The notes: generated from the sequence alone by a model not told the origin. Positions 35,502 to 44,138 are shown, numbered from the stretch's first letter. The stretch is DNA of 64,000 nt from Flavobacterium franklandianum (GCF_007097365.1 NZ_VJZR01000006.1:62001-126000), one strand, 5' to 3'. Translations and numbers: made by a program.

Positions 35502-38054
35502 TTGAAAAAGATTAGCACAAAAATAGCAACATTTATTGTAATTGGAATAATTATCTCGGCTTGTGATGCCGAAAAACGAATTCCAAACGGCAAGCAACGT
35601 TTAACTAAAAACGAAATTTTAGTAAATGGCAAAGCCTCAAAGAGCGAAGATATTACCAATCAATTGTATCAGAAACCCAACTCAACTTTTCTGGGGTATA
35701 AATTGAGATTGAATTTATTTAATCTGGCTACTCCAAATCCAGATTCTGTTTTTCAAGCTAAATTTATAAATCACCCTGAAAAATATGAACAAATGTCTAA
35801 ATGGTTATCGGCAAAACAAGTCGATCGTTTGGGTCAATCTTTTTGGTATCTGGGAATCGATAATTTTTTAAAGAAAACAGGCGAACCTCCTGTTATTGTT
35901 GATACAGTAAGATCTAGCAAATCTATTTCGAAAATTGAATATTATTATTTTAATAAAGGTTTTTTTGATGTAAAAGCGAGCTACAAATTAGATAGCATAA
36001 GTGTAAAAAAGGCCAAAATAAAATATACTATTACAACCGGAAATCCTTTTTTTTTAGACACATTAACGACTTCAATTAAAACACCTGCTTTAGATTCATT
36101 GTATAAAACAAGGGTTTCTAGCAGCGTTTTAAAATCGGGAAAACAATATAATACAAAAGATTTTGAGGATGAAAAAGAACGAATTACTACACATTTCAGG
36201 AATCAAGGAGTGTATAATTTTCAGCCCAATTATGTAACTTTCGATTTAGACACCTTAAACAATAACAAAAAAGTAAATGTCAATTTAATTATCAACGATT
36301 ATTCCTTTCAAGAAAAGGACAGTACAAAAACTGAGCCTTTCAAAATTTTTAAAATTAGCGATGTAAATATTTATACAGATTATTCAGCCACCAATAATAG
36401 CAATGTTTTTGCCGACAGTACAACCTATAATAATTTCAATTTGTACAGTCACTCCAAGTTAAAATACAAGCCAAAAGCTATTGCCGATGCAGTTTTTATT
36501 ACAAAAGGAGGTGTCTTTGCCGATTTCAAAACTGTTTTAACAACACGATATTTGAATAATCTCAAGATTTTCAATTATCCTACTATTCTTTATAAAATAG
36601 ATGAAAGAGATTCGACAGCAAATTCTTTAATTGCGAATGTGTATTTGTCTCCTCGAAAAAAGTACGGTTTAGGAACTACTTTCGATGTAACGCATTCGAA
36701 TATTCAAGATGTAGGAATTGCAGGAAGCATATCAGAAACCATACGAAACGTATTTAGTGGAGCCGAAACACTAGAGCTTTCGGCCAGAGGAAACATTGGA
36801 TCCTCAAAAGATTTGGCCAATCCAGAAAGCAAATTTTTTAATGTATCTGAATACGGAATGGATTTAAAATTGAATATTCCTCGAATTTGGTTTCCATTTG
36901 CCACAGAAAAAATTATCCCTAAAAGTATGATTCCCTCGACACTAGTTTCTACGGGGTTGTCTAATCAAAAAAATATCGGTCTCGACAAACAAAATGTCAC
37001 GGGTGTATTAGCTTATAATTGGAATCCGAAAAGAAACAATACAGCACGATTTGATATTTTCAACATTCAATATGTTCGAAATCTAAATCCTGAAAATTAT
37101 TTCAACGTGTATGAGTCTTCCTTTACCGAGTTAAATAATTTAGCGAAAACTTATAACACAAATCCAGATTATGTCGATGTAAACACAGGTGATTTAATAA
37201 TAGAAGAAGGAACCTCTGGGTTTGCCAATGATGTCAAAAATGGAACAATAGTCGTCCCAGACCCTGATTATTCAATAATAAGTAGTATCGAAGAGCGAAG
37301 AATACGACTTACCGAAAATGATTTTATTCTCTCTACGAGTTATTCTTTTTCGAAAACTACTAAAACAGATCTAGAAGATAATACCTTTTATCAATTTAGA
37401 ACAAAAATAGAATCGGCTGGTTCACTTTTATCTTTGGTTTCAAATGCAGCAAATTTGCCCAAAAACAAAAACGGTAATTATGATATTTTCAACTTAGAAT
37501 ATTCCGAATATGTAAAAACCGAATTCGATTATGTAAAATATTGGGATCTCTCTAAAGAAAAAGTAATAGCCGTTCGGTCCTTTTTTGGCATAGCTATTCC
37601 ATACGGTAATTCAAATAATATTCCGTTTTCAAGGAGTTATTTTGCTGGAGGTTCAAATGACAATAGAGCTTGGGAACCATATCGTTTAGGGCCAGGAAGT
37701 ACAGGAGCGGTAAATGATTACAACGAGGCCAATATGAAAATTGCCTTAAGTGCCGAATTCAGATTCAAAATATTAGGAAGTGTAAAAGGCGCCTTTTTTG
37801 CGGATGCTGGTAACATATGGAATGTCTTTGACAACATTACTGATACAAGAGCCACTTTCGATGGTTTTAAAGATTTAAAAGAAATAGCATTAGGAACGGG
37901 TTTTGGTCTTCGCTATGACTTAGATTTTTTCGTAGTACGATTTGATTTAGGATTTAAAACCTTCAATCCGGCTAATGAAATGGGTAAACGATGGTTTTAC
38001 GATTACGATTTCGCACATTCTGTGTTTAATTTTGGGATAAATTATCCATTCTAA
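35502..38054 (+). CDS. tamL: TamL-type lipoprotein Omp85/BamA-family protein
   Basis: 850 residues starting at TTG 35502. The signal peptide ends in a lipobox IISAC, so the N-terminus is probably lipidated. POTRA-like repeats occupy the first part (about 30-380), and the C-terminal Omp85 barrel is marked by YFAGGSNDNRAWEPYRLGPG and VRFDLGFKTFNP. Flavobacterial TamL works with TamB in outer-membrane homeostasis. The menG-porT-methyltransferase-tamL order fits what I recall for Flavobacterium. Confidence 0.88.
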   Translation: MKKISTKIATFIVIGIIISACDAEKRIPNGKQRLTKNEILVNGKASKSEDITNQLYQKPNSTFLGYKLRLNLFNLATPNPDSVFQAKFINHPEKYEQMSKWLSAKQVDRLGQSFWYLGIDNFLKKTGEPPVIVDTVRSSKSISKIEYYYFNKGFFDVKASYKLDSISVKKAKIKYTITTGNPFFLDTLTTSIKTPALDSLYKTRVSSSVLKSGKQYNTKDFEDEKERITTHFRNQGVYNFQPNYVTFDLDTLNNNKKVNVNLIINDYSFQEKDSTKTEPFKIFKISDVNIYTDYSATNNSNVFADSTTYNNFNLYSHSKLKYKPKAIADAVFITKGGVFADFKTVLTTRYLNNLKIFNYPTILYKIDERDSTANSLIANVYLSPRKKYGLGTTFDVTHSNIQDVGIAGSISETIRNVFSGAETLELSARGNIGSSKDLANPESKFFNVSEYGMDLKLNIPRIWFPFATEKIIPKSMIPSTLVSTGLSNQKNIGLDKQNVTGVLAYNWNPKRNNTARFDIFNIQYVRNLNPENYFNVYESSFTELNNLAKTYNTNPDYVDVNTGDLIIEEGTSGFANDVKNGTIVVPDPDYSIISSIEERRIRLTENDFILSTSYSFSKTTKTDLEDNTFYQFRTKIESAGSLLSLVSNAANLPKNKNGNYDIFNLEYSEYVKTEFDYVKYWDLSKEKVIAVRSFFGIAIPYGNSNNIPFSRSYFAGGSNDNRAWEPYRLGPGSTGAVNDYNEANMKIALSAEFRFKILGSVKGAFFADAGNIWNVFDNITDTRATFDGFKDLKEIALGTGFGLRYDLDFFVVRFDLGFKTFNPANEMGKRWFYDYDFAHSVFNFGINYPF

Positions 38055-38068
38055 TGCTAATTAATTCT

Positions 38069-38076
38069 TATTTTTG
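38069..38076 (+). promoter_or_regulatory. Candidate -7 box for fbaA
   Basis: TATTTTTG fits TAnnTTTG, 44 bases before the fbaA ATG in the gap after tamL. Confidence 0.5.
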
Positions 38077-38119
38077 CTAACTGAAATACAACTTATAAAA
38101 ACAATTTAAATAATTTACA

Positions 38120-39187
38120 ATGGCACACAATATTAAACCAGGCGTAGCTACAGGAGATCAAGTACAAGAAATTTTCAACTATGCAAAAGAAAAAGGTTTT
38201 GCATTACCAGCAGTAAACGTTATAGGTTCAAGCACAATAAACGGAGTTTTAGAAACTGCTGCAAAACTAAATGCGCCAGTTATCATTCAATTTTCGAATG
38301 GTGGAGCACAATTTAATGCTGGAAAAGGACTTTCTAACGTAGGAGAAAAAGCTGCTATTGCTGGTGGAATTGCAGGAGCAAAACACATTCATACTTTAGC
38401 AGAAGCTTATGGAGCTACTGTAATATTACATACTGACCACTGTGCAAAAAAACTTTTGCCTTGGATTGACGGATTACTTGATGCATCAGAAGTTCATTTT
38501 GCTGCAACTGGAAAACCATTGTTTTCATCACATATGATCGATTTATCGGAAGAGCCAATCGAAGAAAATATCGAAATCTGTGCAGCATATTTGGCTAGAA
38601 TGAGCAAAATGGGAATGACATTAGAAATCGAACTTGGAATTACTGGTGGTGAAGAAGATGGCGTTGACAACTCTGACGTTGATAGCTCAAAATTATACAC
38701 ACAACCATCTGAAGTTTCTTATGCTTACGAAGAATTATTAAAAGTTAGTCCAAGATTCACAATTGCTGCTTCTTTTGGTAACGTTCACGGTGTTTACAAA
38801 CCAGGAAACGTAAAATTAACTCCAAAAATCTTGAAAAATTCTCAAGATTATGTTCAACAAAAATTCAACACAGGACACAATCCTGTTGATTTCGTTTTCC
38901 ACGGTGGATCTGGATCTACTTTAGAAGAAATTAGAGAAGGTATTAGCTATGGTGTTGTAAAAATGAATATTGATACTGACTTGCAATTTGCATTTACTGA
39001 AGGCATTCGCGACTCAATGGTAAATAATATTGACTATTTGAGAACTCAAATTGGAAACCCAACAGGTGCAGATGCTCCTAACAAAAAATACTATGATCCA
39101 AGAAAATGGTTGCGTGAAGGTGAAGTAACATTCAATGCAAGACTTGAACAAGCATTTGCTGATTTGAATAACGTAAATACTCTATAA
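38120..39187 (+). CDS. fbaA: Class II fructose-bisphosphate aldolase
   Basis: 355 residues, typical of the class IIA type. The zinc-binding HTDHCAKK is present, with LFSSHMIDLSEEP, FGNVHGVYKPGNVKL and FHGGSGSTLEEI further on. It interconverts fructose 1,6-bisphosphate with glyceraldehyde-3-phosphate and dihydroxyacetone phosphate. Codons are cleaner and more optimal-looking than in neighbours, which would fit high expression. Confidence 0.97.
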   Translation: MAHNIKPGVATGDQVQEIFNYAKEKGFALPAVNVIGSSTINGVLETAAKLNAPVIIQFSNGGAQFNAGKGLSNVGEKAAIAGGIAGAKHIHTLAEAYGATVILHTDHCAKKLLPWIDGLLDASEVHFAATGKPLFSSHMIDLSEEPIEENIEICAAYLARMSKMGMTLEIELGITGGEEDGVDNSDVDSSKLYTQPSEVSYAYEELLKVSPRFTIAASFGNVHGVYKPGNVKLTPKILKNSQDYVQQKFNTGHNPVDFVFHGGSGSTLEEIREGISYGVVKMNIDTDLQFAFTEGIRDSMVNNIDYLRTQIGNPTGADAPNKKYYDPRKWLREGEVTFNARLEQAFADLNNVNTL

Positions 39188-39291
39188 AGTACGAAATACA
39201 ATATACGAAGTACGAAGTGAAATAAAATACTAATAAGAATTTAGAAATGGATTTCACTTCCAACTTCTAACTTCTAACTTCCAACTTAATT
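39188..39291 (+). repeat. Degenerate short repeats between fbaA and accD
   Basis: TACGAAGT-like units (39189-39220) and ACTTCCAACTTCTAACTT-like units (39255-39288) fill the gap. GAAGTGAAAT (39214-39223) and ATTTCACTTC (39251-39260) are exact reverse complements and could fold into a stem. Confidence 0.7.
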
Positions 39292-40146
39292 ATGGCTTGG
39301 TTTAAAAGAACAGAAAAAGGAATTACTACTGCTACCGAAGACAAAATGGATATTCCAAAAGGACTTTGGTACAAGTCGCCAACTGGAAAAGTTATCGATT
39401 CGGATGAATTAGCGCGCAACTTATATGTTAGTCCAGAAGATGGTTTTCATGTAAGAATTGGAAGCAAAGAATATTTCGAAATATTGTTTGACAACAACGA
39501 GTTTAAGGAATTGGACGCAAAAATGACTTCTAAAGACACTTTGCATTTTGTCGATACCAAAAAATATTCGGATAGATTGAAGGACACCATTTCTAAAACC
39601 AATTTGAATGATGCGGTTAGGACAGGTGTTGGGAAATCTAAAGGAAAAGATTTGGTGATTTGTTGTATGGATTTTGCTTTTATTGGCGGTTCCATTGGTG
39701 GAGTTGTAGGCGAAAAAATAGCTCGTGGAATAGATTATTCTATCAAAAATAACATTCCATTTGTAATGATTTCAAAATCAGGTGGAGCTAGAATGATGGA
39801 AGCTGCTTATTCGTTGATGCAATTAGCAAAAACCTCTGCAAAACTAGCCCAATTAGCCGAAGCAAAAATCCCTTATATTTCTTTGTGTACCGACCCAACT
39901 ACGGGTGGAACGACAGCTTCGTATGCGATGCTTGGAGATATTAATATTTCTGAACCGGGAGCATTAATAGGCTTTGCCGGACCAAGAGTTGTGAAAGACA
40001 CTACAGGGAAAGATTTGCCAGAAGGTTTTCAAACAGCCGAATTTGTTCTTGAACATGGATTTTTAGATTTCATTACACCAAGAAAGGAATTGAAAGATAC
40101 TATCAACTTGTACATCGATTTGATTCAGAATATAGACGTAAGATAG
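39292..40146 (+). CDS. accD: Acetyl-CoA carboxylase carboxyltransferase beta, zinc ribbon lost
   Basis: 284 residues. The carboxyltransferase domain is intact ([54 protein letters not shown]). The N-terminal zinc ribbon has kept its shape but not its cysteines: where E. coli has CPSCG and CPKCD, this protein reads SPTGK and SPEDG. So the Cys4 zinc site of the usual enzyme cannot form. I believe this is shared across related flavobacteria and is not a defect. It works with AccA to transfer carboxyl to acetyl-CoA. Confidence 0.96.
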   Translation: MAWFKRTEKGITTATEDKMDIPKGLWYKSPTGKVIDSDELARNLYVSPEDGFHVRIGSKEYFEILFDNNEFKELDAKMTSKDTLHFVDTKKYSDRLKDTISKTNLNDAVRTGVGKSKGKDLVICCMDFAFIGGSIGGVVGEKIARGIDYSIKNNIPFVMISKSGGARMMEAAYSLMQLAKTSAKLAQLAEAKIPYISLCTDPTTGGTTASYAMLGDINISEPGALIGFAGPRVVKDTTGKDLPEGFQTAEFVLEHGFLDFITPRKELKDTINLYIDLIQNIDVR

Positions 40147-40175
40147 TTTTCATAAACATATAAATACCAATAAAA

Positions 40176-40209
40176 AAAACCCTGACAAAGTAAAATTTGT
40201 CAGGGTTTT
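40176..40209. terminator. Terminator between convergent accD and metK
   Basis: A perfect 14-bp stem, AAAACCCTGACAAA / TTTGTCAGGGTTTT, with A and T runs on both sides, able to stop both convergent transcripts. Confidence 0.9.
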
Positions 40210-40228
40210 GTGGTTTATGATTCTTCGC

Positions 40229-40257
40229 TCTCCTCTCCTTTGGAGAGGGGCTGGGGA
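40229..40257. repeat. CTCC-palindrome repeat at the metK 3' end
   Basis: A CTCTCC-TT-GGAGAG palindrome with a GGGGCTGGGGA flank ends at the metK stop codon. It is one end of the composite repeats found through the cys cluster (51466, 53306, 54716, 57749, 58516). Confidence 0.8.
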
Positions 40258-41508
40258 CTACAATCCAAAAGCAGCTTTCACTTGATCTACAAAATCTAAT
40301 TTTTCCCAAGTAAATAAATCCACAGTGACAGTTTTTGTTAATCCACCAGGAGCAGAAAAAGTTTTAGTTACCGTTTCTGGTGTACGACCCATATGTCCGT
40401 ATGCAGCAGTTTCACTATAAATAGGATTTCTCAGTTTCAAACGTTGCTCGATAAAATAAGGACGCATGTCAAAAATAGCTTCCACTTTTTTAGCAATTTC
40501 ACCATTGGTCAAATTCACTTTCGAAGTTCCATAAGTATCAACAAAAATTCCCATAGGTTGTGCAACACCGATAGCATATGAAACTTGAACCAAAATCTCG
40601 TCGGCAACTCCTGCTGCTACAAGGTTTTTAGCGATGTGTCGCGTTGCATAAGCTGCACTTCTATCTACTTTACTTGGATCTTTTCCAGAGAAAGCTCCAC
40701 CACCGTGTGCTCCTTTTCCGCCGTAAGTATCCACAATAATTTTTCTACCTGTCAATCCAGTATCTCCGTGAGGTCCACCTATTACAAATTTCCCAGTTGG
40801 ATTGATGTGATACGTGATTTTATCATTGAATAAATGTGCATATTGAGGATATTTGGCTTTAATTCTAGGAATCAAAATTGAAACTAAATCACTTTTGATT
40901 TTTGCCAACATTTCAGCTTCTGGAGCGAAATCATCGTGTTGAGTCGAAATTACAATCGCATCAATTCGTTGTGGTTTGTTATCGTCAGAATATTCTAAGG
41001 TTACTTGCGATTTTGCATCAGGACGCAAATAAGTGATTTCAGAACTTTCTCTTCTTATATTCGCCAATTCAATTAATAATGCGTGAGCAATATCCAAAGC
41101 AAGAGGCATATAGTTTTCAGTTTCATTAGTAGCATAACCAAACATCATACCTTGGTCACCAGCACCTTGATCTTCTGGATTTGCTCTTTCTACACCTTGA
41201 TTAATATCGGCCGATTGTTCGTGAATAGCCGAAAGAACTCCACAAGAATTGGCTTCAAACATATACTCGCTTTTAGTGTAACCAATTTTCTTGATGACAT
41301 CTCTCGCAATTGTTTGAACGTCTAAATAAGTGTTCGATTTTACTTCACCAGCAAGAATAACCTGTCCGGTTGTAACTAAAGTTTCACAAGCTACTTTCGA
41401 CTCGGGGTCAAATGCCAAGAAATTGTCGATTAGTGCGTCTGAAATTTGGTCAGCAACTTTGTCTGGATGTCCTTCACTAACTGATTCTGACGTAAATAAA
41501 TAAGCCAT
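40258..41508 (-). CDS. metK: S-adenosylmethionine synthetase
   Basis: 416 residues. Signatures include the [18 protein letters not shown] opening, [30 protein letters not shown] and the C-terminal Lys-rich end. It makes SAM from methionine and ATP. Its leader carries a SAM-II-like aptamer (41576-41626), so product feedback is expected. Confidence 0.98.
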   Translation of the reverse strand: MAYLFTSESVSEGHPDKVADQISDALIDNFLAFDPESKVACETLVTTGQVILAGEVKSNTYLDVQTIARDVIKKIGYTKSEYMFEANSCGVLSAIHEQSADINQGVERANPEDQGAGDQGMMFGYATNETENYMPLALDIAHALLIELANIRRESSEITYLRPDAKSQVTLEYSDDNKPQRIDAIVISTQHDDFAPEAEMLAKIKSDLVSILIPRIKAKYPQYAHLFNDKITYHINPTGKFVIGGPHGDTGLTGRKIIVDTYGGKGAHGGGAFSGKDPSKVDRSAAYATRHIAKNLVAAGVADEILVQVSYAIGVAQPMGIFVDTYGTSKVNLTNGEIAKKVEAIFDMRPYFIEQRLKLRNPIYSETAAYGHMGRTPETVTKTFSAPGGLTKTVTVDLFTWEKLDFVDQVKAAFGL

Positions 41509-41575
41509 AATAAAATAATTTTAAGTTAAGCGAGAAAGAAAAAAACAATTGCAGGGAAATACTAAAGGAGAGTTT

Positions 41576-41626
41576 CTGCTTTAGCATTTTTTTAACGAGG
41601 TTGCAATCAGTTCAAATTTTTCCTCT
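41576..41626 (-). ncRNA. SAM-II-like riboswitch upstream of metK
   Basis: Read on the minus strand, the 51-base element runs from GAGG to GCUAAAGCAG. P1 is GAGG / CCUC around a loop containing AUUUGAAC and GAUUGCAA, followed by GUUAAAAAAAUGCUAAAG. The conserved SAM-II blocks (AUUUnAAC, AUUGCAA, GUUAAA, GCUAAA) are in the right order and spacing, and CUG in the loop can pair with CAG in the tail for the pseudoknot. It begins about six bases after the predicted transcription start, and its GCUAAAG can alternatively pair with CUUUAGU downstream. The match is to a consensus from memory. Confidence 0.78.
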
Positions 41627-41638
41627 AATATTTGAGTG

Positions 41639-41667
41639 CAAATGTATGAAACCAAATTGAATTCCAA
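41639..41667 (-). promoter_or_regulatory. metK promoter
   Basis: On the minus strand a TACATTTG -7 box (41639-41646) and a TTG (41665-41667) are separated by 18 bases, a textbook flavobacterial promoter. It starts transcription just before the SAM-II-like element. Confidence 0.7.
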
Positions 41668-41772
41668 ATTAATCTTAACTTTTTTTTGATGTTAATAATC
41701 AAAAATGTCATTTCAAGAATTTAATCGAATCTTTAAGAAATTGTTAACTTGTGTATATTTTTTTAAAATTTA

Positions 41773-41804
41773 TTTGGATTTCTAAATAAAAGTTTAGACA
41801 TTTG
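41773..41804 (+). promoter_or_regulatory. Candidate promoter for the metY leader
   Basis: TTTG (41773-41776) and GACATTTG (41797-41804) are spaced 20 bases apart, close to the TTG...TAnnTTTG pattern although the first base of the -7 box is off. Transcription would begin near 41811, giving a leader of about 400 bases ahead of metY. Confidence 0.5.
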
Positions 41805-41822
41805 TCAAACAAAAGAAAGAAA

Positions 41823-41891
41823 ATGAATTTTAATGTTTGCAATATTTCAAAGTCGATGCAGGAAAAATCCTGTGGGTCGTTTATTGCTTAA
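41823..41891 (+). CDS. Leader peptide 1 of the metY leader (putative)
   Basis: A 22-codon ORF, MNFNVCNISKSM... ending CGSFIA, starts about 12 bases after the candidate transcription start and ends 23 bases before a strong terminator. Codons 13-17 span a CAGGA-AAAA-TCCTG hairpin (41859-41872). UGUGGG (41871-41876) can pair with CCCACA (41923-41928) in the 5' arm of the terminator. It may be a regulatory leader ORF working in tandem with the next one; a chance ORF is not excluded. Confidence 0.5.
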   Translation: MNFNVCNISKSMQEKSCGSFIA

Positions 41892-41914
41892 ATTTTAAAT
41901 CTAAATAATATAGC

Positions 41915-41948
41915 AAAAGCCTCCCACAAAACGGGAGGCTTTTTTTTT
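41915..41948 (+). terminator. First terminator in the metY leader
   Basis: AAAAGCCTCCC / GGGAGGCTTTT with a seven-base loop followed by nine T residues. It is 260 bases upstream of metY and has no gene before it on this strand except leader ORF 1, so it is probably an attenuator. Confidence 0.85.
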
Positions 41949-41980
41949 GAATTATAGTAGAAACTAATTACACATATAAA

Positions 41981-42070
41981 ATGAACAACTTACAGCAAAA
42001 ACTAATGAACAAGTGCAATGTCAAATCGATGATTTGCACAAAATCCATGATGTTTATTTGCGTCTGTTGA
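41981..42070 (+). CDS. Met/Cys-rich leader peptide of metY (leader ORF 2)
   Basis: A 29-codon ORF, MNNLQQKLMNK followed by an 18-residue end with Cys at 12, 19, 27 and 29 and Met at 9, 17, 23 and 24. Nine of 29 codons (including the start) specify Met or Cys, far above background. The stop (42068-42070) is two bases before the 5' arm of a predicted antiterminator, and a terminator follows before metY. This is the classical geometry of a ribosome-mediated attenuator sensing charged tRNA-Met or tRNA-Cys. The ORF is short, so I rely on composition and arrangement. Confidence 0.75.
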   Translation: MNNLQQKLMNKCNVKSMICTKSMMFICVC

Positions 42071-42072
42071 TT

Positions 42073-42140
42073 CCGAAAGTATAAGTTATTACAAAACTTA
42101 AAACCCTTTTGGATACCTGTCTAAAAGGGTTTTTTGTTTT
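42073..42140 (+). promoter_or_regulatory. metY attenuator: antiterminator versus terminator
   Basis: The terminator is AAAACCCTTTT (42100-42110) with AAAAGGGTTTT (42123-42133), then a T-rich run. The competing antiterminator is CCGAAAG (42073-42079) with CUUUUGG (42106-42112), reinforced by AAGUU (42083-42087) with AACUU (42095-42099). The two share 42106-42110 and cannot coexist. A ribosome at the leader stop would cover CCGAAAG and allow termination; one stalled on the upstream Met/Cys codons would leave it free. Confidence 0.72.
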
Positions 42141-42209
42141 TTAAGTTCAAAAACATAAAAATATTAAAAAGTCAAAACAAACAAATCTAAAATCTAAATT
42201 CAATTCATT

Positions 42210-43490
42210 ATGAGTACTCCAAAATTTGCAACAAACGCATTACACGCAGGACACGACGTTACTAAAACAGCAGGAACCAGAGCGGTCCCAATCTATCAAA
42301 CTAGTTCTTATGTATTTAATAATTCAGATCACGCTGCCAATTTATTTGGACTTGCCGAAGCGGGATTTATATATACAAGATTAAATAATCCAACAAACGA
42401 TATACTAGAACAACGATTGGCAGCCCTCGAAGGTGGAATAGCAGCAGTAGTTACAGCCTCGGGAACGGCAGCCATTGCAACATCATTATTGGTTTTGCTC
42501 AAGACAGGCGATCATATCGTGGCCTCCAATAGTTTATATGGTGGAACCTATAATTTGTTAAAAGTGACTTTGCCAAGATTAGGAATCACAACTACGTTTG
42601 TAGATCCATCAGATGCAAGCAATTTCACCAAAGCCGCCAATGAAAACACAAAAGTATTTTTTGCAGAGAGTTTAGGAAATCCAAAATTAGACGTATTGGA
42701 TTTGAAAGCCATTTCAGCGGAAGCCAAAGCTTTTAAAGTTCCTTTTATTGTGGACAATACGGTTCCTTCTCCTTATTTATTGAACCCAATCGAATACGGA
42801 GCCAATATTGTGATTCATTCCTTGACCAAATATATTGCAGGAAACGGAACATCACTCGGAGGAGCCGTTATCGATGCAGGAACTTTCGATTGGAGCAGCG
42901 GAAAATTCCCTGAATTTACGGAGCCCTCGGCAAGTTACCACGGATTGGTTTATCACGAAGCGCTAGGAAACGCTGCTTTTATTGCTAAAGTTCGTATCGA
43001 AGGTTTAAGGGATTACGGAGCAGCCTTGAGTCCATTCAATGCTTTCCAGATTATTCAGGGATTGGAAACCTTGCCAGTTCGAGTCCAGAAACATAGCGAA
43101 AACGGATTGGCTTTGGCCAAATGGTTAGAAAGTCAAGACGAAGTAGCTTGGGTCAATTATCCGGGTCTAAAGTCTAGTAAATATTACGATTTGGCAACAC
43201 AATATTTACCTAAAGGGCAAAACGGATTGCTAACTTTCGGACTTAAAGGAGGCTTTGAAGCCGCCAAGAAAGTGGCCGATGAAACGAAGTTATTCTCGCT
43301 TTTGGCCAATATTGGTGACACAAAATCTTTGATAATCCATCCAGCAAGTACCACGCATCAGCAGTTGTCAGACGCAGAGCAGGTCGCGACAGGAGTTACC
43401 AAGGATTTAATCAGACTCTCGGTCGGTCTAGAGGATATAGAAGACTTGAAAGCCGATTTAAAGGCCGTTTTTAAAAATTTAAAAGTATAA
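42210..43490 (+). CDS. metY: O-acetylhomoserine sulfhydrylase
   Basis: 426 residues, the usual length of the long-form Cys/Met-metabolism PLP enzymes. It starts with FATNALHAGHD; the PLP lysine is Lys207 in HSLTKYIAGNGTSLGG; and YHGLVYHEALGNAAFI is typical of acetylhomoserine sulfhydrylases. It combines O-acetylhomoserine with sulfide to homocysteine. The sulfide would come from the cys genes 10 kb downstream and the acetylhomoserine from the MetX domain encoded just after. Confidence 0.95.
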   Translation: MSTPKFATNALHAGHDVTKTAGTRAVPIYQTSSYVFNNSDHAANLFGLAEAGFIYTRLNNPTNDILEQRLAALEGGIAAVVTASGTAAIATSLLVLLKTGDHIVASNSLYGGTYNLLKVTLPRLGITTTFVDPSDASNFTKAANENTKVFFAESLGNPKLDVLDLKAISAEAKAFKVPFIVDNTVPSPYLLNPIEYGANIVIHSLTKYIAGNGTSLGGAVIDAGTFDWSSGKFPEFTEPSASYHGLVYHEALGNAAFIAKVRIEGLRDYGAALSPFNAFQIIQGLETLPVRVQKHSENGLALAKWLESQDEVAWVNYPGLKSSKYYDLATQYLPKGQNGLLTFGLKGGFEAAKKVADETKLFSLLANIGDTKSLIIHPASTTHQQLSDAEQVATGVTKDLIRLSVGLEDIEDLKADLKAVFKNLKV

Positions 43491-43572
43491 AAAGTAACAT
43501 ATTTGAACTTAGGGAAACTGAATTCAATATGTTTTAAAATAATAAAAGTATAACATCAAAAATAAAACATTT

Positions 43573-43785
43573 ATGAAAACTCTAAAATATAGTATAACCA
43601 CAATAATTCAGTTTTTCAAAAGTTTAAATAGTAAAACAAATGAAAATACTGCCAATTCAGACGACTTTGAATTCACTCATGCCAAATTTGGTGTGAATTT
43701 AAAACACGATTCAGATTCAGGCAAAGGTCAAAATTCTTTGTTTCACCAAATGTATTCTGAAGAAAACGAAACACTTTTTATCTGA
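43573..43785 (+). CDS. Small hypothetical protein after metY
   Basis: 70 residues, hydrophilic, with a short N-terminal amphipathic stretch and an acidic middle (NSDDFEFTHAKFGVNLKHD). No signal peptide, membrane helix or recognisable motif. It follows metY by 83 bases and precedes a hairpin at 43827. It may be a genuine small gene of the metY transcript, or a chance frame. Confidence 0.4.
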   Translation: MKTLKYSITTIIQFFKSLNSKTNENTANSDDFEFTHAKFGVNLKHDSDSGKGQNSLFHQMYSEENETLFI

Positions 43786-43826
43786 TGAAAATTAGAATAA
43801 AAAGTAAAAATAAACTAGCAACGACG

Positions 43827-43850
43827 AGAGTCTTAAAATAGACTCTTTTC
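43827..43850 (+). terminator. Terminator ending the metY transcript
   Basis: AGAGTCT (43827-43833) pairs with AGACTCT (43840-43846), followed by TTTT, 40 bases after the small ORF. Confidence 0.65.
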
Positions 43851-43953
43851 GATGCTGTTTTTAATTTTAATAAAAAACCAAACAGCCTAAAATTTGGTTG
43901 TTACAAAAAATAGTGGTTAATTTGTGCCTTTAAGTTCACAAACGTATTGAAAT

Positions 43954-44056
43954 GTTATAAAGAAAGCTCGAGGGAATAGACCCGATGAAAGCTTAGCAAC
44001 CTACGCCACAAACGAAAGGTGCTACATTCTATCCCAATTAATCGGGAGAAGATAAC
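43954..44056 (+). ncRNA. SAM-I (S-box) riboswitch upstream of metX-thrA
   Basis: The core matches the S-box consensus: GAGGGA, then AUAGACCCGAUGAAAGCUUAGCAACC, AAAGGUGCUACAUUC and a closing GAUAAC that pairs with GUUAU at 43954. Kink-turn, P3 and P4 segments are in order. The gene starts 83 bases later, and AAATCTTT / AAAGATTT (about 44118-44133) just before the start codon could act in the expression platform. No strong U-run follows directly, which hints at translational control. Confidence 0.92.
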
Positions 44057-44138
44057 AACAAGAATCCTCCTAGTTTACTTCTAGTTTTCTTTCTAATATT
44101 TCCAGACACAAATCAAAAAATCTTTAAAGATTTGAAAA

